Part shown: positions 28,425 to 36,781 of the stretch, in pieces
How positions within the stretch are numbered: the first letter of the stretch is position 1
How the letters are laid out: every line of letters begins with the position of its first letter
Source of the DNA: Paenibacillus sp. MMS20-IR301
GTDB taxonomy: Bacteria > Bacillota > Bacilli > Paenibacillales > Paenibacillaceae
Reading direction: 5' to 3'
Length of the DNA: 64,000 bases
Assembly (NCBI RefSeq): GCF_032302195.1
Contig: NZ_CP135275.1
Coordinates: 4,836,001-4,900,000, forward strand
Notes under the pieces: generated by a model
The model's input: the letters and a program-made list of their open reading frames with translations, nothing else
Told to the model about the DNA's origin: nothing
Database searches by the model: none
Made by a program: the position numbers and the translations under genes

Positions 28425-28433
28425 GAATTCATT

Positions 28434-28469
28434 AAAAAGCTCAGGCCTGTTAACGGGCCTGAGCTTTTT
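28434..28469. terminator. bidirectional terminator between the ABC exporter and GNAT genes
   Basis: A 14-bp perfect stem AAAAAGCTCAGGCC / GGCCTGAGCTTTTT gives an A-run on one side and a T-run on the other, so it can end both convergent transcripts. Confidence 0.92.
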
Positions 28470-28472
28470 ATT

Positions 28473-29051
28473 TTACTGCCGCACCGCAATATAGTCTTCC
28501 TGCAGAATGCTGTAGATCTCCAAGTCAACTACGCCTTTGCCCGACCACAGGGCAGCCTGCCGCAGCATCCCTTCCTTCATGAAGCCGTTCTTCAGCAGCA
28601 CCTGCTTGGAGGGCTCATTCAGCAGCATCACTTCCCCTTGAATCCGGTTGATGTCCGCCTGCTTGAACAGGAAATCCACCAGGATTTCCACCGCATGGGA
28701 GGCGATGCCCTTCCCCCACTCGGCTTCCGCCAGGAAGTAGCCGATCGTCACCATATTCACCTTCTGATTGAATTCGCAGGCTTCAATAATGCCGAGCAGC
28801 CGTGTCTCATCTCCTGCCGCAAAGATGCCCCACTTGATCCGCGATCTTTTACCGTAGTCCCGTTCAAAATGCCCGATCATATTGCTGACTGCAGCCTTGT
28901 TATGCTTGGGAATAATCCCGCAGTATTCAAACACCTTATCATTGCTGTAAATCCCGAACAGCTCATCCAGATGTGATTCCTCAATCTTGTTCAAAACAAG
29001 TTCAGCTGAGCTTAATACAGGAAACTGATTAAAGATTATTTCCAAATTCAT
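28473..29051 (-). CDS. GNAT N-acetyltransferase, RimJ/RimL type
   Basis: 192 residues from the ATG at 29051 (GGGGTGG stands 5 bases upstream). The pattern ELFGIYSNDKVFEYCG, a beta bulge TIGYFLAEAEWGKGIASHAVEILVDFLF with the acetyl-CoA motif, NEPSKQVLLKNGFMKEGMLRQ is that of ribosomal-protein-alanine or amino-acid/polyamine acetyltransferases. The target cannot be told. Confidence 0.88.
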   Translation of the reverse strand: MNLEIIFNQFPVLSSAELVLNKIEESHLDELFGIYSNDKVFEYCGIIPKHNKAAVSNMIGHFERDYGKRSRIKWGIFAAGDETRLLGIIEACEFNQKVNMVTIGYFLAEAEWGKGIASHAVEILVDFLFKQADINRIQGEVMLLNEPSKQVLLKNGFMKEGMLRQAALWSGKGVVDLEIYSILQEDYIAVRQ

Positions 29052-29172
29052 GACCGCCACCCCATTCTCTGTTACTTATGCTGCTGCGTTCATCGCTATC
29101 ATCCATTACTGATTTCCCTGTTCCGTTCATGCTACAATGCAGTACAACTATTAATAGACGAGGCGATGACAA

Positions 29173-29742
29173 ATGATTACTAATCTGTATCTCGTAAGGC
29201 ATGCCCACTCTACTTATTCTGCAGATGAAATAAATAGACCTTTATCCGACAAGGGGCTGGCAGACGCGCAAAGAGTTACCCGGCTGCTGCTCCATGAGAA
29301 TATTAATATCCTGATCTCCAGCCCCTATAAACGGGCGGTCCAGACCATTGAAGGGCTGGCTGAACCGCTCGGTCTTGAGGTTGTGATCGAAGAAGCTTTC
29401 CGGGAGAGACTCTTGTCCGCAGAGCCGGTCAGCGACTTCGGGCAGGCGGCCACCAGAGTGTGGGAGGATTTCTCCTTCGCCTGGGAAGGCGGAGAATCCA
29501 GTCTAGCCGCCCAACAAAGAGGAGTGCAGGCTCTTGGCAAGTTGCTGAAGCAGTACAGGGGCCGGAATATTGCTATCGGGACCCACGGAAATTTAATGGC
29601 CTTAATGATGAATGCGCTGGATAACCGTTATGATTTTACTTTCTGGAAGCAGCTCGACATGCCCGATATCTATAAGCTTAGCTTCGCCGGGGATCAGCTT
29701 GTGGATGTACAGCGCATCTGGGGGCGGAGCCCGCGTGCTTAG
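29173..29742 (+). CDS. histidine phosphatase family protein
   Basis: 189 residues. The catalytic motif LVRHAHSTYS (phospho-accepting His) begins at residue 7, EAFRERLLS supplies the acidic residue and IGTHGNLMALMM the second catalytic His. This is the phosphoglycerate-mutase-like fold; small members are often phosphatases of nucleotides or sugars. The substrate is unknown. Confidence 0.9.
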   Translation: MITNLYLVRHAHSTYSADEINRPLSDKGLADAQRVTRLLLHENINILISSPYKRAVQTIEGLAEPLGLEVVIEEAFRERLLSAEPVSDFGQAATRVWEDFSFAWEGGESSLAAQQRGVQALGKLLKQYRGRNIAIGTHGNLMALMMNALDNRYDFTFWKQLDMPDIYKLSFAGDQLVDVQRIWGRSPRA

Positions 29743-29829
29743 GCAGCTATAAGATTATGCTTAACGGATCAAACTGGACAGACTGTTGTCACAGCAGTGT
29801 GGTATAACCGAATTAAAGGAGTGAGCACT

Positions 29830-30357
29830 GTGGCAAGCTATGAATATTCATCCAAGCAGGACCTGCTGGAAACGATACATTCTCTCTATCTGCTCTTCGA
29901 TGCTGAGTTTGAAGGGATTGACCCTGCGCACAAGGATTTGAGAATACCCGGGGCGGATAAAACCCCTGCCGAGATGATCGCCTATCAGCTGGGATGGCTG
30001 GAGCTGGTGATGAGCTGGGACCGGGATGAACAGGAAGGCCAAACCTTTCTTATGCCGGCCCAAGATTATAAATGGAATCAGCTCGGGGGGCTGTATCAGT
30101 CTTTTTACGACAAATACTCTCAGTATTCCTTGTCAGAACTACGCGAATTATTCCGGCAATTGGAGCAGCAATGGCTGGAATGGATCCATACGCTGACGGA
30201 AGACGAATTGTTCATCCAAGGCTCACGGAAGTGGACCGGGACCAAGGAGAACTGGCCCATGGCCCGGTGGATTCACATCAACTCCGCAGCTCCGTTCAGA
30301 ACCTTCCGGGGGAAAATCAGAAAGTGGAAAAAGCATCTGCCTGCCGCACTGGCATAG
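29830..30357 (+). CDS. ClbS/DfsB family four-helix protein
   Basis: 175 residues from a GTG at 29830, chosen because AAAGGAGTG is 6 bases upstream; the longer frame from 29797 has no such site. It matches the ClbS/DfsB (DUF1706) group of DinB-like helical bundles: KQDLLETIHSLY, ADKTPAEMIAYQLGWLELVMSWDRDE, and the conserved WTGTKENWPMARWIHINSAAPFRTFRGKIRKW end. One member, ClbS, is a hydrolase giving self-protection against colibactin; here no toxin genes are adjacent and the role is unknown. Confidence 0.8.
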   Translation: MASYEYSSKQDLLETIHSLYLLFDAEFEGIDPAHKDLRIPGADKTPAEMIAYQLGWLELVMSWDRDEQEGQTFLMPAQDYKWNQLGGLYQSFYDKYSQYSLSELRELFRQLEQQWLEWIHTLTEDELFIQGSRKWTGTKENWPMARWIHINSAAPFRTFRGKIRKWKKHLPAALA

Positions 30358-30401
30358 GTACTGCGTATCCGGCGGGCCAGCACTATCCTCCGTTATCCCC
30401 A

Positions 30402-30659
30402 TTACGGCCGGCTGCCCGCCCTCCCCTCTGTCCCCTGGCTGCTGTTTCTGCGCGTGCTTCCCCGGTCCATTCCCTGGCCGCCGCCGTTAAAATTGTTACC
30501 GCCGTTCATCCCCGGGAAACCGCCTGATCTGGAATTGAAATCGGAGCTTGAAATCTTCTGTGCGGTAACCGCCCCGCAGGAGGTGAGCAGCAGCGAACAG
30601 CTAAGCAGCATAACTATTAATGTGATGAAAGATAGATTACTCCGCAGATTCAGCCGCAT
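30402..30659 (-). CDS. small Gly/Asn-rich lipoprotein
   Basis: 85 residues with a strong Shine-Dalgarno (AAGGGGGG, 7 bases before the ATG). An N-terminal hydrophobic signal ends in the lipobox LLTSC (Cys28), followed by a short extracellular part rich in Gly, Asn, Ser and Arg (GGFPGMNGGNNFNGGG). It overlaps the end of the glycosyltransferase gene by 23 bases, so it is coupled to it. I know no function; it may be a glycosylation target or accessory. Confidence 0.7.
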   Translation of the reverse strand: MRLNLRSNLSFITLIVMLLSCSLLLTSCGAVTAQKISSSDFNSRSGGFPGMNGGNNFNGGGQGMDRGSTRRNSSQGTEGRAGSRP

Positions 30660-32214
30660 GCCTAATCCCCCCTTTCGCGGTCACAAGCTCATAGGCATCC
30701 TTGAAGCCCAGAGCGGACAGGATAATCAGCAGCGGATATACCGGATAGAGATACCTGACCTTAATCTCCCACAGCAGATAGAACCCGATGAACCCGAGAA
30801 GCACCAGGATGAGGGAGGTCTCCCCAAACCGTCCGGCCCGGATGCCGGTGACCAGCCTGAACAGAATGAAGCCATACATCAGGAAATTCTGCACATATAC
30901 AATCCAGATCAGCCCGCTCCGGTAAGTTGAAGCTCCCTTGAACAGCTTTGATGCAGAGGTGGAATAAATATAGCGGTCCATCACAAAGCCGCTCCTTCCG
31001 CTGCGGATAGAATCCCCGTCATTCCCGAGTCCGTACCGCTCGAACTGATACGTCCCTTCGGTCCAGGTCCATATGAGTTTTTTGTAATACATTCCGGCAA
31101 GCTCCCCTGCGGAAGCGCTCGACAGCTTATTTCTGATGGACGCCTTGAACAGCTCCACACTTTCCGCCTGATTGTAGCCGGCATCCTGCTGATAGATATT
31201 ATAGCTCTCCCGGTTATCCCAGAAGCCGAGCGTCTCCAGATTGATCCCCATATTCAGCCACATGTAGACCGGTGCAGAATTACTGGACGGGGATTCATCC
31301 ACGATACCTGTTGCCTGGAGTAACGCATTCTGCGTCCACCCGGGAATGGCAAACAACAGCAGCGTGATACCTATGGAAGCAACGGCTTTTTTCACGCCAA
31401 GGCTGCGCAGGTTAAATAGCAGACAGAGAACAACCGCGATCAGGAAGATCGTGCCTGTGCTCCGGAAATAGTTGCCGAGGGCCAGCAGGATGGCCGCAAA
31501 CAGAATATCCTTCATGGATTTCCTGCGGATAAACTTAACGGCGAAGTACAAGGCGCTTGTCAGCAGTGCAGTCGCAATCACATCATTATAGATGAAGTTG
31601 CTCATGAACAAGGCCGGAACAAAGGTTGCGGCGAATATCAGCACCCCATAATCAGGGGTTCGCGATCTGGTATTCAGCTCTTTATAGAGCAGATAAATCA
31701 TTAACGTGGTGACCAGTGAGAACAGGATATTGAAGGCTTTGATCACCAGGTAGTTATCCGGGAACAGGAGCAGCAGCGTCTTCAGGTACAGCACGATGGA
31801 GAAATTGAACGGGAACATATACAGATATCCGCCGGACTGGAAAGATGAATAATCCTTGTTGTATAGCATATCCCAGGCCAGCGACAGCACGGTTTGCGAA
31901 TCGTCCGTAGGCATGCGGGTGAACAGGAAGATGATTACAAGCTGAATAGCCGCAGAGAATAAAAGAACAGCGGGAATAACAATTCTCCGGCTGTATTTAT
32001 TAAGCTTCAGGCACAGCCTGTACAGCAGGAGGCTCACTCCCAGCACAGCGGCAATCAAGGCGATGAACAGCAGCGGCTGCTGGTTCTCCAGCACCGTGGT
32101 ATCCCCGTAGACGGCATAGTTATACTTCGCCCTAATGAAGAAGGAGGAGGCCATGAACAGCCCGAGAAAGCAGGCCAGTATGATGTACAAGATCCGCTGA
32201 ATACTTTTTACCAT
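30637..32214 (-). CDS. PMT-type membrane glycosyltransferase (GT-C fold)
   Basis: 525 residues with 10-12 predicted membrane segments. Polar loops include MPTDDSQTVLSLAWDML (an Asp-Asp near the membrane, typical of GT39/ArnT-like enzymes) and TPDYGVLIFAATFVPALF. It should transfer a sugar from a polyprenyl-phosphate donor to an extracytoplasmic acceptor. The ATG has AAGGAGG 7 bases upstream. It forms a two-gene unit with the small lipoprotein gene. Confidence 0.75.
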   Translation of the reverse strand: MVKSIQRILYIILACFLGLFMASSFFIRAKYNYAVYGDTTVLENQQPLLFIALIAAVLGVSLLLYRLCLKLNKYSRRIVIPAVLLFSAAIQLVIIFLFTRMPTDDSQTVLSLAWDMLYNKDYSSFQSGGYLYMFPFNFSIVLYLKTLLLLFPDNYLVIKAFNILFSLVTTLMIYLLYKELNTRSRTPDYGVLIFAATFVPALFMSNFIYNDVIATALLTSALYFAVKFIRRKSMKDILFAAILLALGNYFRSTGTIFLIAVVLCLLFNLRSLGVKKAVASIGITLLLFAIPGWTQNALLQATGIVDESPSSNSAPVYMWLNMGINLETLGFWDNRESYNIYQQDAGYNQAESVELFKASIRNKLSSASAGELAGMYYKKLIWTWTEGTYQFERYGLGNDGDSIRSGRSGFVMDRYIYSTSASKLFKGASTYRSGLIWIVYVQNFLMYGFILFRLVTGIRAGRFGETSLILVLLGFIGFYLLWEIKVRYLYPVYPLLIILSALGFKDAYELVTAKGGIRHAAESAE

Positions 32215-32423
32215 GAGTACCTCCTTATGGCAGCATTAAGTCCAGAATCACACATGCCTCAATTGATAAAAGCATTATAAACAGTGAACCTGAAAGTCAG
32301 ATGAAGATAGAGGCGGATGTATCTGTCACGGCGATAATCAGCAATAACTGATCAGAAAAGTGCAATCTTTTCCATATCTGTTGTGCTACTATGACAGCAT
32401 CAATTAGGAATGGAAGTGCTGTC

Positions 32424-33287
32424 ATGCACGCACAATTGGAATTAGCCTTCAACAAAGTTGTCACCATGCTTCAAGAGGACCCGCGCTGTAAGGGAGGCTG
32501 GCATTACGGCTCTGTTACCAGAGGGACAGATGATATCTATTCGGATTATGATCCCGTTGTTCTTGTGGCCGATAAAGATTTCGAGGCTTTTGCTGCGGAG
32601 GTTCCAGCCCTTCTCGCCAAGGCTGCGGATGAGCTGTTAATCTTCTGGGGGGAAAGCTTTAACGATGCGTATTTCAAGAATTACTGCAGTCTGATTCGTA
32701 TAGGCGAGCAGCTGCACCAGTTTGATTTCTTCATTATTAATGCAGATTATCCTGAAGCCTGGATGTGCCGGCAGCACTGCAAGGGATGTACGGAAGAGCA
32801 TATCTTCTGGGACAGAACGGGTGAAACCGCTGCATTCCTGAGTAAAGGCTACCGGACAGACCAGGAACTCCCGGACACAGTGCGGGCTATGGACACCTAC
32901 TGGTTCCATACGGAGATGCTGATTAAATACTTCAAGCGCAAAGATATGTTCAAAATCATCAAAAACATGGATATCCTGTTCCATGCCCATGTAGACCTGC
33001 TATTAAGCTACTATGACACATTAGACTGGGGGGCGTGGGAGAGTAAAGTGAAGCTATGTGTGCCGGAGGACAAGCAGCAGCATCTTACATCTTATTTTGC
33101 CAAGGCCGAATTTCATGAGCTGGAAGACGCCGTTAGACGGAGTCTGCCCTTCTTCAGGCAGGATGCCGAAGAGATCTGTGTAGCCAAAGGAATTGCTTAT
33201 CCCGGGGGAACCGTTCAGCAGATCATGTCATATTTCTACCGGAGAATGGATTCCGGCCCGTGGGAGTCCAAATGCTCACAGCAGTAG
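32424..33287 (+). CDS. nucleotidyltransferase-fold protein (aminoglycoside adenylyltransferase-like)
   Basis: 287 residues from the ATG at 32424 (GGAAGTG, 5 bases upstream); the longer frame from 32391 has no site. The motif WHYGSVTRGTDDIYSDYD (residues about 30-48) is the GSxxxG...DxD nucleotidyltransferase core, and FDFFIIN gives the third acidic position. Overall shape resembles AadK-like 6-adenylyltransferases, but resistance activity cannot be assumed. It is monocistronic. Confidence 0.75.
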   Translation: MHAQLELAFNKVVTMLQEDPRCKGGWHYGSVTRGTDDIYSDYDPVVLVADKDFEAFAAEVPALLAKAADELLIFWGESFNDAYFKNYCSLIRIGEQLHQFDFFIINADYPEAWMCRQHCKGCTEEHIFWDRTGETAAFLSKGYRTDQELPDTVRAMDTYWFHTEMLIKYFKRKDMFKIIKNMDILFHAHVDLLLSYYDTLDWGAWESKVKLCVPEDKQQHLTSYFAKAEFHELEDAVRRSLPFFRQDAEEICVAKGIAYPGGTVQQIMSYFYRRMDSGPWESKCSQQ

Positions 33288-33325
33288 CGTCCAAGCTTCG
33301 GGCTCAATACTTAAGGCGACTTATA

Positions 33326-33459
33326 TAGTTGGAAAAACATATCTTAATTCTGCTTTTTTGGAGCGTTAGGCGGAATTAATTGGATAAACGTCATTTAATT
33401 TCGTGCATTCTCTCTATTTTGGATGATTAGTCCTGAATTAAGTGCCTTTTTTCCAACTA
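33326..33459. repeat. intergenic inverted-repeat element B
   Basis: A 134-base element bounded by TAGTTGGAAAAA (33326-33337) and its exact complement within TTTTTTCCAACTA (33447-33459). The inside is AT-rich, with no ORF. It resembles a dispersed intergenic element I associate with Paenibacillus genomes. The rest of 33288-33568 contains only a weak GC-rich hairpin near 33480-33525. Confidence 0.7.
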
Positions 33460-33568
33460 CTGCAAAACCCCCTCCAGGCCCTCTCCAGCCGCCACATAAT
33501 ACCATGGCTGGCGGGAGAGTCTGCCTAAAGGGGGATGCTTTAATCTGCTTAATTTGCTTGAATCTGTC

Positions 33569-34609
33569 CTAGCCCATCTTAATTACAGCCTTCACCACAT
33601 CTTCTTTATTGTCGATGACGAAATCAAACGCCTTCTGCGTATCCTCGAAGTTGAACTCATGCGTCACAATGCCCTTTACGTCGATCTTGCCGTCCGCAAT
33701 GGCTCCGATGGCGGCAGGGTACAGGTTACGGTAGCGGAACACCGATTTGATATCGGCTTCCTTGAACATGATCTGCATGAAGTCGAAGTCAATGATATCC
33801 TTGGCTGCCAGGCCGACAAGGACAATGCTTCCACCGCGCTTAACCAGGTAAGGCGTCTGCTTCACAGTGTGCTCACTGCCTGCCGTTTCGATAACCTTAT
33901 CGACACCCTCGCCGTTCGTCAGTGCAGCGATGACTTCCAGCACATCCTCCTGCTTGGCATTGATCACCCGGGAAGCACCCAGTCTCTTCGCCGCTTCCAG
34001 CCGCTTCTCAATAATATCGACCACTACAATATCCGTAGCCCCGTAGGCTTTGCAGGCCAGCAGGGTTACAAGCCCGATACAGCCGGCCCCCAGAATCACC
34101 ACTCTGTCCCCCAGCTTGATTCCGCCCTGCGCTGCAGCATGCAGCCCCACCGCCAGCGGTTCTACAAGCGCCCCCTCTTCCGAAGAGACATTATCCGGCA
34201 GCTTGAACGCCATATTCTCCGGGAAGGCCATATAATCCATCAGACAGCCATGGTAAGGCGGCGTTGCCAGAAACTTCACATCCGGGCAGAGATTGTATTT
34301 GCCGCTCTTGCAGAACTCACATTGCCCGCAGGTTACTCCAGGCTCCAGGGCCACCCGGTCGCCTACCTTAAGATGCTTCACTCCGGGTCCCAGCTCCACC
34401 ACTTCACCGGCGCATTCATGCCCCAGGATGAAATCACCGTCTACCACGAAGTCGCCGATCCGGCCATACTCCAGATAGTGTACATCTGAGCCGCAAATCC
34501 CGACATACTCCAGCTTCACAATTACCTCGCCCTCCCGGGCTACCGGCATGTTAATTTCGCTCATTTCCAGCTTCTTCAGATCCGTCATATAAAAAGCTCT
34601 GTTCTTCAT
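33569..34609 (-). CDS. zinc-dependent polyol dehydrogenase (sorbitol/xylitol dehydrogenase type)
   Basis: 346 residues, medium-chain dehydrogenase. The catalytic zinc ligands are in GICGSDVHYLEYG and GHECAGEV; the structural zinc cluster is CGQCEFCKSGKYNLC; the NAD loop is VVILGAGCIGLV. An Asp at the end of the second strand (VVVDI) suggests NAD+ preference. It likely oxidises a polyol such as sorbitol or xylitol to the ketose. It is the last gene of the operon with a sugar ABC transporter, so that transporter probably brings in its substrate. Confidence 0.9.
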   Translation of the reverse strand: MKNRAFYMTDLKKLEMSEINMPVAREGEVIVKLEYVGICGSDVHYLEYGRIGDFVVDGDFILGHECAGEVVELGPGVKHLKVGDRVALEPGVTCGQCEFCKSGKYNLCPDVKFLATPPYHGCLMDYMAFPENMAFKLPDNVSSEEGALVEPLAVGLHAAAQGGIKLGDRVVILGAGCIGLVTLLACKAYGATDIVVVDIIEKRLEAAKRLGASRVINAKQEDVLEVIAALTNGEGVDKVIETAGSEHTVKQTPYLVKRGGSIVLVGLAAKDIIDFDFMQIMFKEADIKSVFRYRNLYPAAIGAIADGKIDVKGIVTHEFNFEDTQKAFDFVIDNKEDVVKAVIKMG

Positions 34610-34675
34610 CGGTTACTCCTCCAAAATATTAATGTATAAGTATGGTTCACCTGACCGTCAGGCAGTCTATGCGGA

Positions 34676-35662
34676 TTATTTCAAAGCTTCCGCCTTCTCA
34701 AGCAGGGCAATGTACTCTTCTACGTTATCATTAGCAATCAGCGGATTGCCGATATCGGTGTCAACCTGCTTTTCAGCGCCGGTCAGCAGCTGATTGCTGG
34801 TATCGAGCAGCTTCTCTGCCAGCTCAAATGCATTCTGCAGACAGGTAGAGGTCATTTTTCCTTCTTTAATCAATTGGAAAGCTTCAGCCGTTCCGTCCAC
34901 ACCATAAGCCAGCATCCCGCTGAACTTGGAATTATCCTTAACCGCTTCAATTGCACCAGCCGCCATATTGTCGTTCATGGAGATCACCGCATCAATCTTG
35001 TCATTGGCCTGAACCCAGTCCTCCATGTATTTCATCGCTTCGTCTTTGTTCCAGTTGGCAATCTGCTCGCCCACAATCTCTACATCCGGACGTTTGTCGA
35101 AGAATTCCTTCTGCCAGCTCTCTCTGCGTTTGTCCGCATGGAAGTTACCGGAAGGACCGTTTAGTACGACCACCTTGGCATTCTGCGGGATCTGATCAAT
35201 GGCTGCACGGGCGTTAACTCCGGCCTGCTCATATGGGTCAGCATCCACGCTGGAGGCGCCTTCGATTCCGGAAATGCGGGCGTTGGTAGTGATCGCAAAT
35301 TTGCCGGCCGCAATTACCTTCTCTACATAAGGTCTTTGAGCTTCACCATTATTCGGCTGTACAATTACAAGGTCGAATTTATTGGTGATGGCATTCTCAA
35401 TCATGGAGTTCTCTTTATCGTCACTGGCCTGCCCGTCAAAAACCTCCAGCTTAATGTTCGGATATTTCTTCGCTTCTTCCTTCACGGCGTTTGCGAGCCA
35501 GGCGGCGAAGGAGTCAGATTGGGCACGGGCGATATAGGCAATCTTATATACCTTTTCACCGTTGTTATCTGCTGCCGACCCTGAAGAATTAGAGTTTCCG
35601 CAGCCTGCTAAAAGGCCTGCTACCAACAGTATTGAAACTACGGTCATCCATATTTTTCTCAT
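34676..35662 (-). CDS. sugar ABC transporter substrate-binding lipoprotein (RbsB type)
   Basis: 328 residues from the ATG at 35662, chosen for AAAGGGG 7 bases upstream. The signal peptide ends in the lipobox LLAGC (Cys21), then a short Ser/Asn linker. The body is a periplasmic-binding type 1 fold like RbsB (KIAYIARAQSDSFAAWLANAV; VISMNDNMAAGAIEAVKD). It follows the ATPase and permease genes and is followed by the polyol dehydrogenase gene. Confidence 0.93.
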   Translation of the reverse strand: MRKIWMTVVSILLVAGLLAGCGNSNSSGSAADNNGEKVYKIAYIARAQSDSFAAWLANAVKEEAKKYPNIKLEVFDGQASDDKENSMIENAITNKFDLVIVQPNNGEAQRPYVEKVIAAGKFAITTNARISGIEGASSVDADPYEQAGVNARAAIDQIPQNAKVVVLNGPSGNFHADKRRESWQKEFFDKRPDVEIVGEQIANWNKDEAMKYMEDWVQANDKIDAVISMNDNMAAGAIEAVKDNSKFSGMLAYGVDGTAEAFQLIKEGKMTSTCLQNAFELAEKLLDTSNQLLTGAEKQVDTDIGNPLIANDNVEEYIALLEKAEALK

Positions 35663-35728
35663 TTTATTTCCCCTTTTATTTATTTTAAACAGCATTGCTG
35701 TTTAATCCGGTTCCCTGAATCCTTACGG

Positions 35729-36781
35729 TTACTTCGCATTTCCCGGTATCTGCTTACCCTTGCGTCCGCTGCCCCTGCCGCCGCTGCTCTTCCCGCTCTT
35801 ATCTTCGATCCGGCCCAGAGTGCTCTTGGTTCTGCGGTTCTTGGAACGGATATCATAGATGACCGCCAAGGCGATAATGGCGCCGCGGATAATCTGCTGC
35901 ATGTAGGAATCGACATTGGTCAGGTTCATGATGTTATCCAGGAACCCTACAATGAAGGCGCCGGCCAGTGTGCCGCCTGCTGAGCCGATCCCCCCGGAGA
36001 AGCTTGTGCCCCCGATAATCGCTGCTGTCAGCGCGGTGAATTCGTAGTTAATCGCTCCGTTAGGAAGTCCGGCATTCACGCGGGACATGAAGAGGATTCC
36101 GGCTACCCCGACAAAAACACCGTTAATGATAAACGCCATATACTTTACCTTGAATACATTGATCCCGGAGGCGGCGGCGGCTTCCTCATTTCCGCCCACC
36201 GCATACAGCGAGCGTCCGAATCTGGTATGCCGCAGGATGTACCAGGTAATGAAGGCGAAGGCAATCAGGAACAGCACCGGAATCGGAATGAATCCAAGCT
36301 TGCCTTGGCCTAGCACAGTGAAATCCCCCAGCTGCAGGATATTCTGGCCTTCTGTGAACAGCAGGGCGACCCCGCGGGCCATCGTGAGCATGGCCAGTGT
36401 CGCAATAAACGGCGGCGTCTTGAAGGTGCTCACCATTACCGCATTGAGAATATTGCACACAATCCCGGTCACGATACCTGTCAGGATAGCAACAGTGAAT
36501 GAGCCGGTGGACTTGTAAGCGGATACAGCAAACACCCCGGAAAGCGCCAGTACAGAGCCTTGGGACAAGTCCAGCATCCCGCTGATGATCAGAATTGTCT
36601 GGCCGAATGCCAGAATTGTCGTCACCGCCAGTTGGGTAGAGATATTCGTCAGGTTATTGACGGATAAGAAGTTCGGATTGGCAAAGGAACAGACAATGAA
36701 TAATGCCAGCAGCACCAGGTAGATGCTGTACGTCTTTTTGAATGTGGTCCAGAACTGGCCCCAGTTTATACTATCTTTCAC
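35729..36781 (-). CDS. sugar ABC transporter permease (RbsC type)
   Basis: 350 residues with about nine to ten hydrophobic segments. The conserved stretch ALTAAIIGGTSFSGGIGSAGGTLAGAF identifies the RbsC/XylH/AraH group. The C-terminus carries a basic Gly/Lys/Arg-rich tail (after about residue 320). Its start overlaps the ATPase gene by 11 bases. Confidence 0.93.
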   Translation of the reverse strand: MKDSINWGQFWTTFKKTYSIYLVLLALFIVCSFANPNFLSVNNLTNISTQLAVTTILAFGQTILIISGMLDLSQGSVLALSGVFAVSAYKSTGSFTVAILTGIVTGIVCNILNAVMVSTFKTPPFIATLAMLTMARGVALLFTEGQNILQLGDFTVLGQGKLGFIPIPVLFLIAFAFITWYILRHTRFGRSLYAVGGNEEAAAASGINVFKVKYMAFIINGVFVGVAGILFMSRVNAGLPNGAINYEFTALTAAIIGGTSFSGGIGSAGGTLAGAFIVGFLDNIMNLTNVDSYMQQIIRGAIIALAVIYDIRSKNRRTKSTLGRIEDKSGKSSGGRGSGRKGKQIPGNAK

